Positions 28,599-36,120 of a stretch of DNA of 64,000 bases are shown here, piece after piece. Under the pieces are notes generated by a model, which saw nothing but the letters and a program-made list of their open reading frames with translations, made no database searches and was not told the origin of the DNA. The DNA lies in assembly GCF_001639105.2 (NCBI RefSeq), contig NZ_CP015285.1, forward strand, positions 233,501 through 297,500. Reading direction: 5' to 3'. Both the position numbers and the translations under genes were made by a program. The stretch is from Azospirillum humicireducens (GTDB lineage Bacteria > Pseudomonadota > Alphaproteobacteria > Azospirillales > Azospirillaceae). How positions within the stretch are numbered: position 1 is the stretch's first letter; every line of letters starts with the position of its first letter.

Positions 28599-29381
28599 TC
28601 AGCCGGCCAGGGCCTTCATGGCGTCCCGGTGGGTCTGCGGGTCGCCGGCGGCGATCACCCGGCCGCTGGAGTTGGCGTCGAGCGGCTTGCCCTCCCAATC
28701 CGTCATCAGCCCGCCGGCCCCGGTCACCACCGGCACCAGCGCCGCGAAGTCGTACAGCTTCAGCCCCGATTCGACGATGAGGTCGTAATAGCCCGACGCC
28801 AGCAGGCCGTAGCTGTAGCAGTCGCCGCCATAGGATGCGGTCTTCACCGTGGCGGCGACGCGGCGGTAGGCGTCGTAGTCGCTGCCGGGGAACAGGTCGG
28901 GCGAGGTGGTGCCGAACATGGCCGCAGCCAGACCGCCGGGGCAGGGGCGCACGCGCACCGGTTGGCCGTTGTGGGTGGTTGGCCGGCCTTCGACGCCGAT
29001 CCAGCGGTCGCCGACGATGGGCTGGTCGATGATGCCCATGACCGGACGGCCATGATGCAGCAGGGCGATCAGCGTGCCGAAGATCGGCCTGCCGGTGATG
29101 AAGGACTTGGTGCCGTCGATGGGGTCGATCACCCACACCCATTCGGCGTCCAGGTTCTTGGTGCCGTGTTCCTCGCCATAGATGCCGTCGTCGGGGCGCT
29201 GGCTTTCGATGATGGTGCGGATGACATGCTCCGCCTCGCGGTCGGCGATGGTGACCGGCGAGGCGTCGGCCTTGTCGTCGATGGCGACGGGGGTGCGGAA
29301 ATAGCGGCGGACCACGCTGCCGCTGGAGTCGGCCAACCGCTGGGCGAGCGCCACCATCGGGGCGGGGCAGGGTTCGGTCAT
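28599..29381 (-). CDS. hisN: Histidinol-phosphatase, inositol-monophosphatase family
   Basis: 260 residues. Dephosphorylates histidinol phosphate in histidine biosynthesis. Family motifs are intact: SPVTIADREAEHVIR, GEEHGTKN, the metal-binding WVIDPIDGTKSFITGRP and, near the C-terminus, LKLYDFAALVPVVTGAGG. The variant is the one annotated as HisN in alphaproteobacteria, distinguished from plain inositol monophosphatase by this GTKSFITGRPIFGTLIAL segment. An AAGGAG ribosome-binding site lies 7 bases before the ATG. Divergent from nudC. A monophosphatase with wider specificity cannot be excluded. Confidence 0.88.
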   Translation of the reverse strand: MTEPCPAPMVALAQRLADSSGSVVRRYFRTPVAIDDKADASPVTIADREAEHVIRTIIESQRPDDGIYGEEHGTKNLDAEWVWVIDPIDGTKSFITGRPIFGTLIALLHHGRPVMGIIDQPIVGDRWIGVEGRPTTHNGQPVRVRPCPGGLAAAMFGTTSPDLFPGSDYDAYRRVAATVKTASYGGDCYSYGLLASGYYDLIVESGLKLYDFAALVPVVTGAGGLMTDWEGKPLDANSSGRVIAAGDPQTHRDAMKALAG

Positions 29382-29554
29382 GGTCGCTCCTTGAGACTTT
29401 TGTCGATAGGGTTGCCGCATCCTAACGGCGCGCGCCCGCCCCGGAAACCCGAAAGCGCCCCGCCCGTGCTGTCCGGGGGCGGAGACGTCTTCCGCCAACC
29501 GGCCGAAATGCGGGGCTTTCCGCCCGCCCGCGCTTGTGGCAGCCTCCACCGGCC

Positions 29555-30463
29555 ATGACCGACCGCCCCAACATCTACGCCGCCACGCCGATCGACCGCG
29601 CCTCCCTCCGCCGCAAGGACGAGGATTGGCTGACGCAGGCCTGGCTCGCTCCCGCATCCCGCGTCCTGCCGGTCTGGCAGAGCAAGAGCTTCGTCGCCGG
29701 CCCGCCCGAAGCGCCGCGCGCCGTGCTGCTGCCCGCCGAGGGACTGGAGGCGGTGCCGATCTTCCTCGGCCTCATGGAGGATGGCGCCCCGCTGTTCGCC
29801 GTCGACCTGTCGATGGTGGAGGAGCCGGACGCTCTGCCTGCCCTGCAGGGCCGCGGCCGCTTCGAGGATTTGCGCGCCACCGGCCCGCTGATGCCGGAAG
29901 GCGAGGCGGCGCTGTGCGCATATGCCCGCGGCATGGTGTGGTGGAACGCCCGCCACCGTTTCTGCGGCGTCTGCGGCTCCCCGGCGGCGACGGCCGAGGG
30001 CGGGCATGTGCGGATTTGCACCAACCCCGACTGCGCCACCCACCATTTCCCGCGCACCGACCCGGCGGTGATCATGCTGGTCCATGACGGCGGCGACCGG
30101 GTCGTGCTGGGTCGCCAGAGCCGCTTCCCGCCCGGCATGCATTCGGTGCTGGCCGGTTTCGTCGAGCCGGGCGAAAGCCTGGAGGACACCGTCGCCCGCG
30201 AGGTGTTCGAGGAGGTCGGGCTGACCGTGACCGACATCGGCTACCGCTCGTCGCAGCCCTGGCCCTTTCCGTCGTCGCTGATGCTGGGCTTCACCGCGCG
30301 GGCCACCAGCTTCGACATCGACACCGGCAACGATGAACTGGAAAGCGCGCGCTGGTTCGACCGCGAGTTCCTGCGCACCCACACCCCGGACGAGAGCTTC
30401 CGCCTTGCCCGCACCGACTCGATCGCCCACCGCCTGATCCGGGAATGGATGGCGGAGGGCTGA
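29555..30463 (+). CDS. nudC: NAD(+) diphosphatase NudC
   Basis: 302 residues. Hydrolyses NAD(H) to NMN(H) and AMP and, in E. coli, removes NAD caps from RNA. An N-terminal domain precedes a four-cysteine zinc ribbon (CGVCGSP ... CTNPDC, about residues 139-161). The Nudix box follows (GFVEPGESLEDTVAREVFEE), then the diagnostic NudC motif SQPWPFPSSLMLGF. All key Glu residues of the Nudix box are present. The ATG at 29555 is the first plausible start; the ribosome-binding site is weak. Divergent from hisN. Confidence 0.93.
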   Translation: MTDRPNIYAATPIDRASLRRKDEDWLTQAWLAPASRVLPVWQSKSFVAGPPEAPRAVLLPAEGLEAVPIFLGLMEDGAPLFAVDLSMVEEPDALPALQGRGRFEDLRATGPLMPEGEAALCAYARGMVWWNARHRFCGVCGSPAATAEGGHVRICTNPDCATHHFPRTDPAVIMLVHDGGDRVVLGRQSRFPPGMHSVLAGFVEPGESLEDTVAREVFEEVGLTVTDIGYRSSQPWPFPSSLMLGFTARATSFDIDTGNDELESARWFDREFLRTHTPDESFRLARTDSIAHRLIREWMAEG

Positions 30464-30472
30464 TCGCCCCCG

Positions 30473-30778
30473 TCAATGCCGCCGCTGCGGCCCCGCGGCG
30501 CGCGCCGGGGACGTGCGGCGGTCGAAGGGGTTGGGGTGGCGGGTGCAGGTGTCGTTGTAGAGCGTCATCAGCGACGCCGCCTCTGCCGGATTGTGAGGTC
30601 TGCGGTACAGATTGTCCCACACCATCTGGCGGACGGCCGCGTCGCCCCAGGGCTCTTGCAAAAGCGAGGCGCCCTTTTCCAGGGCGGTCATGAAGGGGAG
30701 ATGTTCGTGGGCGGCGATCTGCGCCACCTCCTCCGCCTCCAGATCGGCCAATCCCAGGCAATCTTCCATCGTGAGCAT
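30473..30778 (-). CDS. Small protein of unknown function
   Basis: 101 residues from the ATG at 30778, which has a GGAGG ribosome-binding site 6 bases upstream. An acidic helical N-terminal half (TMEDCLGLADLEAEEVAQIA, HLPFMTALEKGASLL) is followed by a Trp-containing region (EPWGDAAVRQMVWDNLYRR) and a basic tail. No signal peptide. Overall it looks like a small cytosolic protein. It is convergent with nudC, with only 9 bp between stops. Codon use is like its neighbours. No family recognised. Confidence 0.68.
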   Translation of the reverse strand: MLTMEDCLGLADLEAEEVAQIAAHEHLPFMTALEKGASLLQEPWGDAAVRQMVWDNLYRRPHNPAEAASLMTLYNDTCTRHPNPFDRRTSPARAAGPQRRH

Positions 30779-31032
30779 GGCAACCTCCATCCGTGGCGCC
30801 ATGGCCGTCGGCGGGGTTTCACCCGTCAGCCGCCGTGGTGTTTTGTTGTATTGGTGTGCTTATGAAGCCGGTGCGTGCCGGTCTTCACTGTATAACAACT
30901 TTCGCTAATCTTGCCCAGCACCCGCCGGCCACGGCCACGGCTAAGTCGCATCGCTGCGGCGGAATGACGCGCGACTTGGCCGCAGCTGCGAAAAGACTTG
31001 CGGCGTTGCGGCAGGGTACCGGCGCAGCGGTG

Positions 31033-31899
31033 TCAGTCCTCGCCGACGCGCTGGCTTTCCTGGTAGCGGAAGGGGTTGGCCGGATAGACGCCGAGGATCT
31101 TCACCTCGCGGGCGAAGAAGTCCAGTTCCTCCAGGGCGAGGCGCAGCGGGCGCTCGTCCGGGTGCCCCTCGACGTCGGCGTAGAACTGGGTCTGGGTGAA
31201 GTGGCCGCCGACCATGTAGCTTTCCAGCTTGGTCATGTTGATGCCGTTGGTGGCGAAACCGCCCAGCGCCTTGTACAGCGCGGCCGGCACGCTGCGGACG
31301 CGGAAGACGAAGGTGGTGATCGTCTTGCAGGAGCCCGGCGCCGGCAGTTTCGGCTCGCGCGCCATGATCAGGAAGCGGGTGGTGTTGTGGGCCGCGTCCT
31401 CGATCCCGCTCTTGAGGATGTCCAGGCCGTAGATCTCCGCGGCCAGCGAGGAGGCGATGGCGGCATGGCGCGGGTCGTTCATCGCGGCGATTTCCTTCGC
31501 CGCGCCCGCCGTGTCGGCATGGTTGATCGGCTGCAGACCCAGGCCGCGGATGGCGGTCTGGCACTGGGACAGCGCCTGGATGTGGCTGCGCACCGTCTCG
31601 ATGCTGTCCAGCGTGGCCCCCTTGGGCGCCAGCAGCTGGTGGTTCACCCGCTGGAAATGCTCGCCGATGATGTGCAGGCCGCCGTCCGGCAGCAGATAAT
31701 GGTTGTCGGCGACGCGGCCGGCGATGGAGTTCTCCACGGGGATCATCGCCAGCGAGGCCCGATCCTCGCGCACCGCGGCGAAGGCATCCTCGAAGGTGGC
31801 GCAGGGCATCGTCGTCATGGTTGGCCGCGCGTTGCGGCAGGCCAGGTCGGAATAGGCGCCGGGGAAGCCCTGGAAGGCGATGATGTTGGTCGTGGGCAT
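31033..31899 (-). CDS. pheA: Prephenate dehydratase
   Basis: 288 residues. Converts prephenate to phenylpyruvate in phenylalanine biosynthesis. The catalytic domain (about 1-185) starts IIAFQGFPGAYSDLACRN and has ENSIAGRVADNHYLL, the catalytic-threonine segment HNTTRFLIM, and EAIYGLDILK-like AEIYGLDILKSGIED. The C-terminal ACT domain (about 200-275), with ALYKALGGFATNGINMTKLES and GGHFTQTQFYADVEGH, gives feedback inhibition by phenylalanine. It is monofunctional, without a chorismate mutase domain. The gene lies 79 bp after kdsB on the same strand, so the two are probably co-transcribed. Confidence 0.96.
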   Translation of the reverse strand: MPTTNIIAFQGFPGAYSDLACRNARPTMTTMPCATFEDAFAAVREDRASLAMIPVENSIAGRVADNHYLLPDGGLHIIGEHFQRVNHQLLAPKGATLDSIETVRSHIQALSQCQTAIRGLGLQPINHADTAGAAKEIAAMNDPRHAAIASSLAAEIYGLDILKSGIEDAAHNTTRFLIMAREPKLPAPGSCKTITTFVFRVRSVPAALYKALGGFATNGINMTKLESYMVGGHFTQTQFYADVEGHPDERPLRLALEELDFFAREVKILGVYPANPFRYQESQRVGED

Positions 31900-31945
31900 G
31901 GACGGAGTTCCCCCGGCGGGTCTTGAAGGCGGGTCTATAAGGGCG

Positions 31946-32000
31946 TCAGCCGCCCTTGCGGGCGGACGGCATCGGGTTTCAGCCGCCCTTGCGGGCGGAC
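31946..32000. repeat. Duplicated 22-bp hairpin at the 3' end of kdsB
   Basis: The 22-base sequence TCAGCCGCCCTTGCGGGCGG plus AC occurs exactly twice, at 31946-31967 and 31979-32000, 33 bp apart. The upstream-strand copy holds the kdsB stop and last codons; the other repeats them downstream, in the same frame with a second TGA. Each copy folds as CCGCCC-TTGC-GGGCGG. The tandem hairpins may act as an mRNA stabiliser or attenuator between kdsB and pheA. Confidence 0.85.
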
Positions 32001-32752
32001 AGGAGGGCGCAGGCGCGCTCCAGGTCGCCGGGAGTATCGACACCCAGGGGAACCGCGTCAACGACCGCCGCGTCGATGCGCATGCCGTCGGCGAGCGCGC
32101 GCAGCTGCTCCAGCCGCTCGCGCTGCTCCAGCACCGAGGGCGGCAGCGACACGAATCGCTCCAGCGCCGCCCGGCGATAGGCGTAGAGGCCGATGTGGTG
32201 GTAGAGCGGGCCGTCGCCGGTCGGCGCGGTGGCGCGGGTGAAGTAGAGCGCGCGGCCCTGCCGGGCACCGGCCGGCAGCTCCAGCACCGCCTTGACCACG
32301 TTGGGGTCGGTTCGCTCCTCCTCCCGCGCGATCTCCACCACCAGGGTGGCGATGTCCACATCGGGGTCGGCCAGCGGCGCGAAGACGGCGCGCACGCTCT
32401 CCGGCTCGATGGTCGGCAGGTCGCCCTGCACATTGACCACCGCATCGTGCCGCCCCTCCGGGTCGATCAGCCGCAGCGCCTCGAAGATGCGGTCGGAGCC
32501 CGAGGGATGGTCGGGGCGCGTCAGCACCGCGGTGCCGCCGGCGGCCTCGACCGCGCGGGCGATCTCGGCTTCCGCGCAGGCGACCACCACCGGGCCGATC
32601 GCCGCCTCCATGGCGCGGCGCAGCACATGGACGATCATCGGCGCGCCCAGGATGTCGGCCAGCGGCTTGCCCGGCAGCCGGGTGGAGGCCATGCGCGCCG
32701 GGATCACCACGATCGGGTTGGCGGGACGGGTCGGGCTGGAGGCGGTCGGCAT
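31979..32752 (-). CDS. kdsB: 3-deoxy-manno-octulosonate cytidylyltransferase (CMP-KDO synthetase)
   Basis: 257 residues. Activates KDO as CMP-KDO for lipopolysaccharide core synthesis; cytoplasmic. Signature motifs: [20 protein letters not shown] at the nucleotide-binding N-terminus, [25 protein letters not shown] (metal/KDO site), and [21 protein letters not shown], then [13 protein letters not shown]. Full length. The ATG at 32752 has a weak GGAG about 11 bases upstream. Its 3' end carries the duplicated hairpin. pheA follows, and the cytochrome c gene is divergent. Confidence 0.96.
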   Translation of the reverse strand: MPTASSPTRPANPIVVIPARMASTRLPGKPLADILGAPMIVHVLRRAMEAAIGPVVVACAEAEIARAVEAAGGTAVLTRPDHPSGSDRIFEALRLIDPEGRHDAVVNVQGDLPTIEPESVRAVFAPLADPDVDIATLVVEIAREEERTDPNVVKAVLELPAGARQGRALYFTRATAPTGDGPLYHHIGLYAYRRAALERFVSLPPSVLEQRERLEQLRALADGMRIDAAVVDAVPLGVDTPGDLERACALLSARKGG

Positions 32753-33064
32753 GGCGCGGAAGCTCCGGGGAAAAGGGCATCGGGTCCGCCAGGGCGGGCC
32801 GGAGGGGGCGTCGCGGGTGAAACATGGACGCCGGTGCGGCGTCAAGTGCCGGCATGACCCGGACGGGGGGTGTTTTGCGATGCAGCGTAATGCGCAAGCA
32901 AATTAAGAGGTTGGTGACTGCGACAAATTTGTATGCGACCTTTTTTCGCGGTCCGCCGGGCTATGAGAAGCTTCGGACCGCGGGCTATGGTAGCCGCGGC
33001 GCGTTCAGCCGCGGGCGGGAGAAACGCCGAGTGCACTGAAATCAGGGAAAAAAGGGGCTCATCA
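32753..33064. promoter_or_regulatory. Divergent intergenic region between kdsB and the cytochrome c gene
   Basis: 312 bp without a credible gene. The half near 32880-32960 is distinctly AT-rich (AAGCAAATTAAGAGG, ACAAATTTGTATGCGACC), as expected for promoter DNA, and must hold promoters for both directions. No pair of hexamers close enough to consensus to assign was found. Confidence 0.5.
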
Positions 33065-33601
33065 ATGAGCATGGAGTGGAACAAGATTTTCGGCGCCGTG
33101 CTGCTGGCCGGGCTGATCGCGATGCTGGCCGGATTCGCGTCCAAGGTGCTGGTTCATTCGAAGCCGCTGGAAAAGAGTGTCTATGTCGTCGCGACTCCCG
33201 AGGGGGCCGCACCCGCCGACAAGGCCGCCGCTCCCACCGGTCCGGCGCCGATCGCCCCTCTGCTCGCCGCCGCCAGCCCGGAGAACGGCCAGAAGGTGGC
33301 CAAGGCCTGCGCCGCCTGCCACAGCTTCGACAAGGGCGGCGCCAACAAGGTCGGTCCGAACCTGTACGGCATCGTCGGCGGTCCGAAGGGCCACATCCAG
33401 GGCTTCAGCTATTCCGACGCGCTGGTGAAGACCGGCGGCAGCTGGACCTATGACGAGCTGAACAAGTTCCTCTACGACCCGAAGGGCTATGCCGCCGGGA
33501 CCAAGATGACCTTCGCCGGCCTGAAGAAGGACGAGGACCGCGCCGCCGTCATCGCCTATCTGCGCTCGCTGGCCGACAGCCCGCAGCCGCTGCCGCAGTA
33601 A
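33065..33601 (+). CDS. cycM: Membrane-anchored class I cytochrome c (CycM-like)
   Basis: 178 residues. An uncleaved N-terminal signal anchor (about 8-30, IFGAVLLAGLIAMLAGFASK) is followed by an Ala/Pro-rich linker (about 45-70) and a cytochrome c domain. The haem is bound at C82-A-A-C85-H86 and the sixth ligand is probably M148 (GTKMTFAG). It should face the periplasm and carry electrons from the bc1 complex to an oxidase, as CycM does in rhizobia. An AGGGG ribosome-binding site precedes the ATG. The divergent kdsB-pheA neighbourhood matches that of cycM in other alphaproteobacteria. A classic terminator follows. Confidence 0.9.
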   Translation: MSMEWNKIFGAVLLAGLIAMLAGFASKVLVHSKPLEKSVYVVATPEGAAPADKAAAPTGPAPIAPLLAAASPENGQKVAKACAACHSFDKGGANKVGPNLYGIVGGPKGHIQGFSYSDALVKTGGSWTYDELNKFLYDPKGYAAGTKMTFAGLKKDEDRAAVIAYLRSLADSPQPLPQ

Positions 33602-33634
33602 GGGCCGCAGTAAGTCAGGCGACAGGCAGAAAAC

Positions 33635-33668
33635 GGCCCCGCTCCCGCAAGAGGGCGGGGCCTTTCTT
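33635..33668 (+). terminator. Rho-independent terminator of the cytochrome c gene
   Basis: GGCCCCGC pairs with GCGGGGCC around a 12-base loop and is followed directly by TTTCTT. It lies 34 bp after the stop. The convergent Nudix gene ends at 33694, so it may serve both strands. Confidence 0.88.
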
Positions 33669-33693
33669 GTGGCGGGCCGGAGGGGCGTCCCGC

Positions 33694-34554
33694 CTAACGG
33701 CGCAGGCCGCAGGCGATCTCCAGATAGTCGGGCTCGTTCTCCGGGGTCAGCCAGCCGTGTCGGATCAGGAAGTCGGTCACCACGAGGTTGACGTTGAACT
33801 TCCAGTCGCCGGTGCCGCGCACCGACTCCGCCACCCTGTCCAGCGGCCAGAGCTCGAAGGCCTCCACCTCGCCGTCGGTGTTGACCGGGATGAGACCGGG
33901 CGGAAGCTCCAGGTCGTAGACGAACAGGCGGTCGCGCTTCAATCCGGCCGGTGTCTCCATCGTGTAGCTGATGGCGCCGACCGGCACGGCGCGCCGCGCG
34001 GTCTCCGCATCGAGTCCGGCCTCCTCCGCCGCCTCCTTCTCCAGATTCTCGGCCAATGTCAGGCCGATCGGCTGGCCGCCGGCGATCAGGTTGTCGAGCT
34101 GGCCCGGCGCCACCTCGCGGTCGCGGGCACGGTGGCCGACCCACAGCTGCAGGCCGCCGGTCCGGTCGCGGACGAAGCCGTTGATGTGCAGGCCGAAGGC
34201 TTCGATGCCGAAGGCGCCGACGGCGGCGCGGTCGAGACGGGCCAGCGGCTCCGCCCCCCACTGCGGCAGGACCGGGTAATATTCCCTGCGCAGCGCCTTG
34301 ACCGTTCCCCGTTCGACCAGATAGGCCGCGGCATGGCCGAGCAAGGTCGAGCGTGCCTCGAAATCGCGGATCTCGGGGGCGACGGTCAGCCGGTCGGGGG
34401 TGACGACGAAGCCGGGATCGACGCCGGGCAACGCCTCTGCCAGGGCATGACGCACCCAGCCCACGGTGTGGCCGTCCAGCTCGAAGGGGCGGAAGCCGGA
34501 CAGGTCGTGCGCGTTGCACGCGCGGATGTGATCGAGGAAGCTCATGGTTTCCAT
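33694..34554 (-). CDS. Nudix hydrolase with DUF4743 N-terminal domain
   Basis: 286 residues. The N-terminal half (about 1-125: SFLDHIRACNAHDLSGFRPF, VGWVRHALAEAL) is the DUF4743 region. The C-terminal half is a Nudix domain with LDNLIAGGQPIGLT and the box core LEKEAAEEAGLD, in which the Glu residues are kept but the leading Gly spacing is degenerate, as is typical for this family. Fungal and plant relatives act on thiamine or nucleotide diphosphates; the bacterial substrate is unknown. Starts at 34554 (ATG) and 34545 (ATG) are both possible and neither has a good ribosome-binding site. Confidence 0.85.
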   Translation of the reverse strand: METMSFLDHIRACNAHDLSGFRPFELDGHTVGWVRHALAEALPGVDPGFVVTPDRLTVAPEIRDFEARSTLLGHAAAYLVERGTVKALRREYYPVLPQWGAEPLARLDRAAVGAFGIEAFGLHINGFVRDRTGGLQLWVGHRARDREVAPGQLDNLIAGGQPIGLTLAENLEKEAAEEAGLDAETARRAVPVGAISYTMETPAGLKRDRLFVYDLELPPGLIPVNTDGEVEAFELWPLDRVAESVRGTGDWKFNVNLVVTDFLIRHGWLTPENEPDYLEIACGLRR

Positions 34555-34729
34555 CTAAAGGGGGCCGGGGCGGCGGTGCAACCGCTCATCAGGGCACACC
34601 GCAACAGCGCATTCCGGGCCGGACGCTTTGGACATCTTGCGCCGCTTTGGTTGCCATCGTACACAGGGCCAGTCACGAAATGACCGCCGGCGCCGGCCGC
34701 CGGCTGGTCGCGCAGCGAAAGGGCGGGGC

Positions 34730-35176
34730 GTGGTGGCGGACCGATCGGCTGAGGGTGCGGCTGCGCAGGGAACGGAGTCGCCCTTCGGCGCCCTGACCGT
34801 CCTGGTGGTCGAAGACGAATCCTTCACACGCATGGTGCTGACGAAGATGCTCGGCGCCTTGGGCGTCCGGGCGGTGCATCAGGCCGCCGACGGCGAATCG
34901 GCGCTGGCCGCCGTCGCCGCCCATGCCCCCGATCTGGTGCTGTGCGATGTCGAGATGCAACCGATGGACGGCTTCGGCTTCGTCCGCGCGCTGCGCGCCA
35001 GTCCCGAGTCCCGCAGCCGTGCGCTGCCGGTCGTCTTCATGAGCGGGCGCGTCGACGGCGACCGCGAAGCGGCGGCGCGCGCCAGCGGCGCCACGCTGGT
35101 CCTGGCCAAGCCGGTCACCCCGGCCAGCCTGCGCGTCGCGCTGTCCGGCGGATTGGGGGCGGCGCTGCCTGCCTGA
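34730..35176 (+). CDS. Single-domain response regulator (CheY-like receiver)
   Basis: About 148 residues if the GTG at 34730 is used; the start is uncertain because no ATG with a good ribosome-binding site is present. A short Ala-rich leader precedes one receiver domain: acid pocket VVEDESF, phospho-acceptor in LVLCDVEMQPMDG, the Ser of VVFMSGR and the conserved Lys of LVLAKPVTP. There is no output domain, so it would signal by protein contact after phosphorylation. No kinase is adjacent. It is divergent from the Nudix gene. Confidence 0.85.
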   Translation: MVADRSAEGAAAQGTESPFGALTVLVVEDESFTRMVLTKMLGALGVRAVHQAADGESALAAVAAHAPDLVLCDVEMQPMDGFGFVRALRASPESRSRALPVVFMSGRVDGDREAAARASGATLVLAKPVTPASLRVALSGGLGAALPA

Positions 35177-36120
35177 TCTTGCCCGTCTGCCGGCCCTTAT
35201 CCGCCGGTCCTTGCCCTAACGTCCTCCGAACCTCTGCCCTGCGATCTGCGATTGCCCGCTTCGGCGGCAGTCCCGGCCCGGCCCCGGTCATGCCTAAAAA
35301 ATTCCCATTCTGTGGCAAGCCTGCCAAGTGCTTGAAACAGTTCGGCAATCGAACGGTAACTCTCCACCGCGCCCCATGGGCGCCCCACCGTTACCCAATT
35401 TCCGCCTTGTTGATGGGGACGATTGGGACGCAACATGATCTCTAAGAGGTGTTGCGGTGCCCCGGCCACGGGATGAGGTCGCCCGCAATTCTCCTTACGG
35501 GATTTTGTTAAGGTTTGGAGTTCAGCATCGATGGTAAGTCCCTGCGCCGTGCTTCGTAGAGGCGGCGCGCTTTCCTGAGGAGGCCGATGGCGTGATCAAG
35601 AGCGCCCGATCGAACCGCAGCGGGTCGTATCTCGAAGGGCTACTCTCCCCGACTGGACGGGCAACGACGATTGCCGCCGGTTTCACGCCGTCTCTCTCCG
35701 ATACTGTCTCTTTTCTTTCGCCGTACCTTCCGCAGGCGCGTTCGATGCGCGCACGGGTTGCGCCGGTGCGCTCGCCGCACCAAGGCTTGCCGCGGGACCT
35801 AGGTCCTATGGCAGGGGCCGGCTCCACGGCGGGCTTTCCGGCTATGGAGCCTGAGTGCCTGGAAAGCTCCAGGTGGAGCATTACATTCAAAAATGACTCG
35901 TTCGGGGGTTGCCGCGTCTCAGGACGGACGGCTCCCGGCCTTCACAGGACCGTTCCTTACACCAGACTGCTGGCTTCTACCGCTGAGCGGGGAGGCTGCG
36001 GATCCGACGAGGTCCGCGTCTTCCCTGGAGTGCCCCTTGGATCGCGGCATGCGCCGCGGCCTGCCGCCGCAGCCACCGGCGGCGCCCCGGCGCATCGGAC
36101 CAGATAAGACGGAGCGACGA
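35177..36120. other. Long intergenic region upstream of prkA
   Basis: 944 bp without a convincing gene: open frames here have poor codon character and no ribosome-binding sites. It contains three consecutive inverted repeats at 35313-35395 (TGGCA..TGCCA, GTTCG..CGAAC, and GGTAAC..GTTACC enclosing GCGCCC-CAT-GGGCGC). There is also a relatively AT-rich stretch near 35490-35520 (GGGATTTTGTTAAGG). It must include the prkA promoter and may include a non-coding RNA or long leader. No EcfG-type GGAAC box was seen. Confidence 0.55.

Noticed and set aside
28068..29558. Frames opposite the hisN gene
   Set aside because: Shadow frames; hisN carries the full metal-binding motifs on the minus strand.
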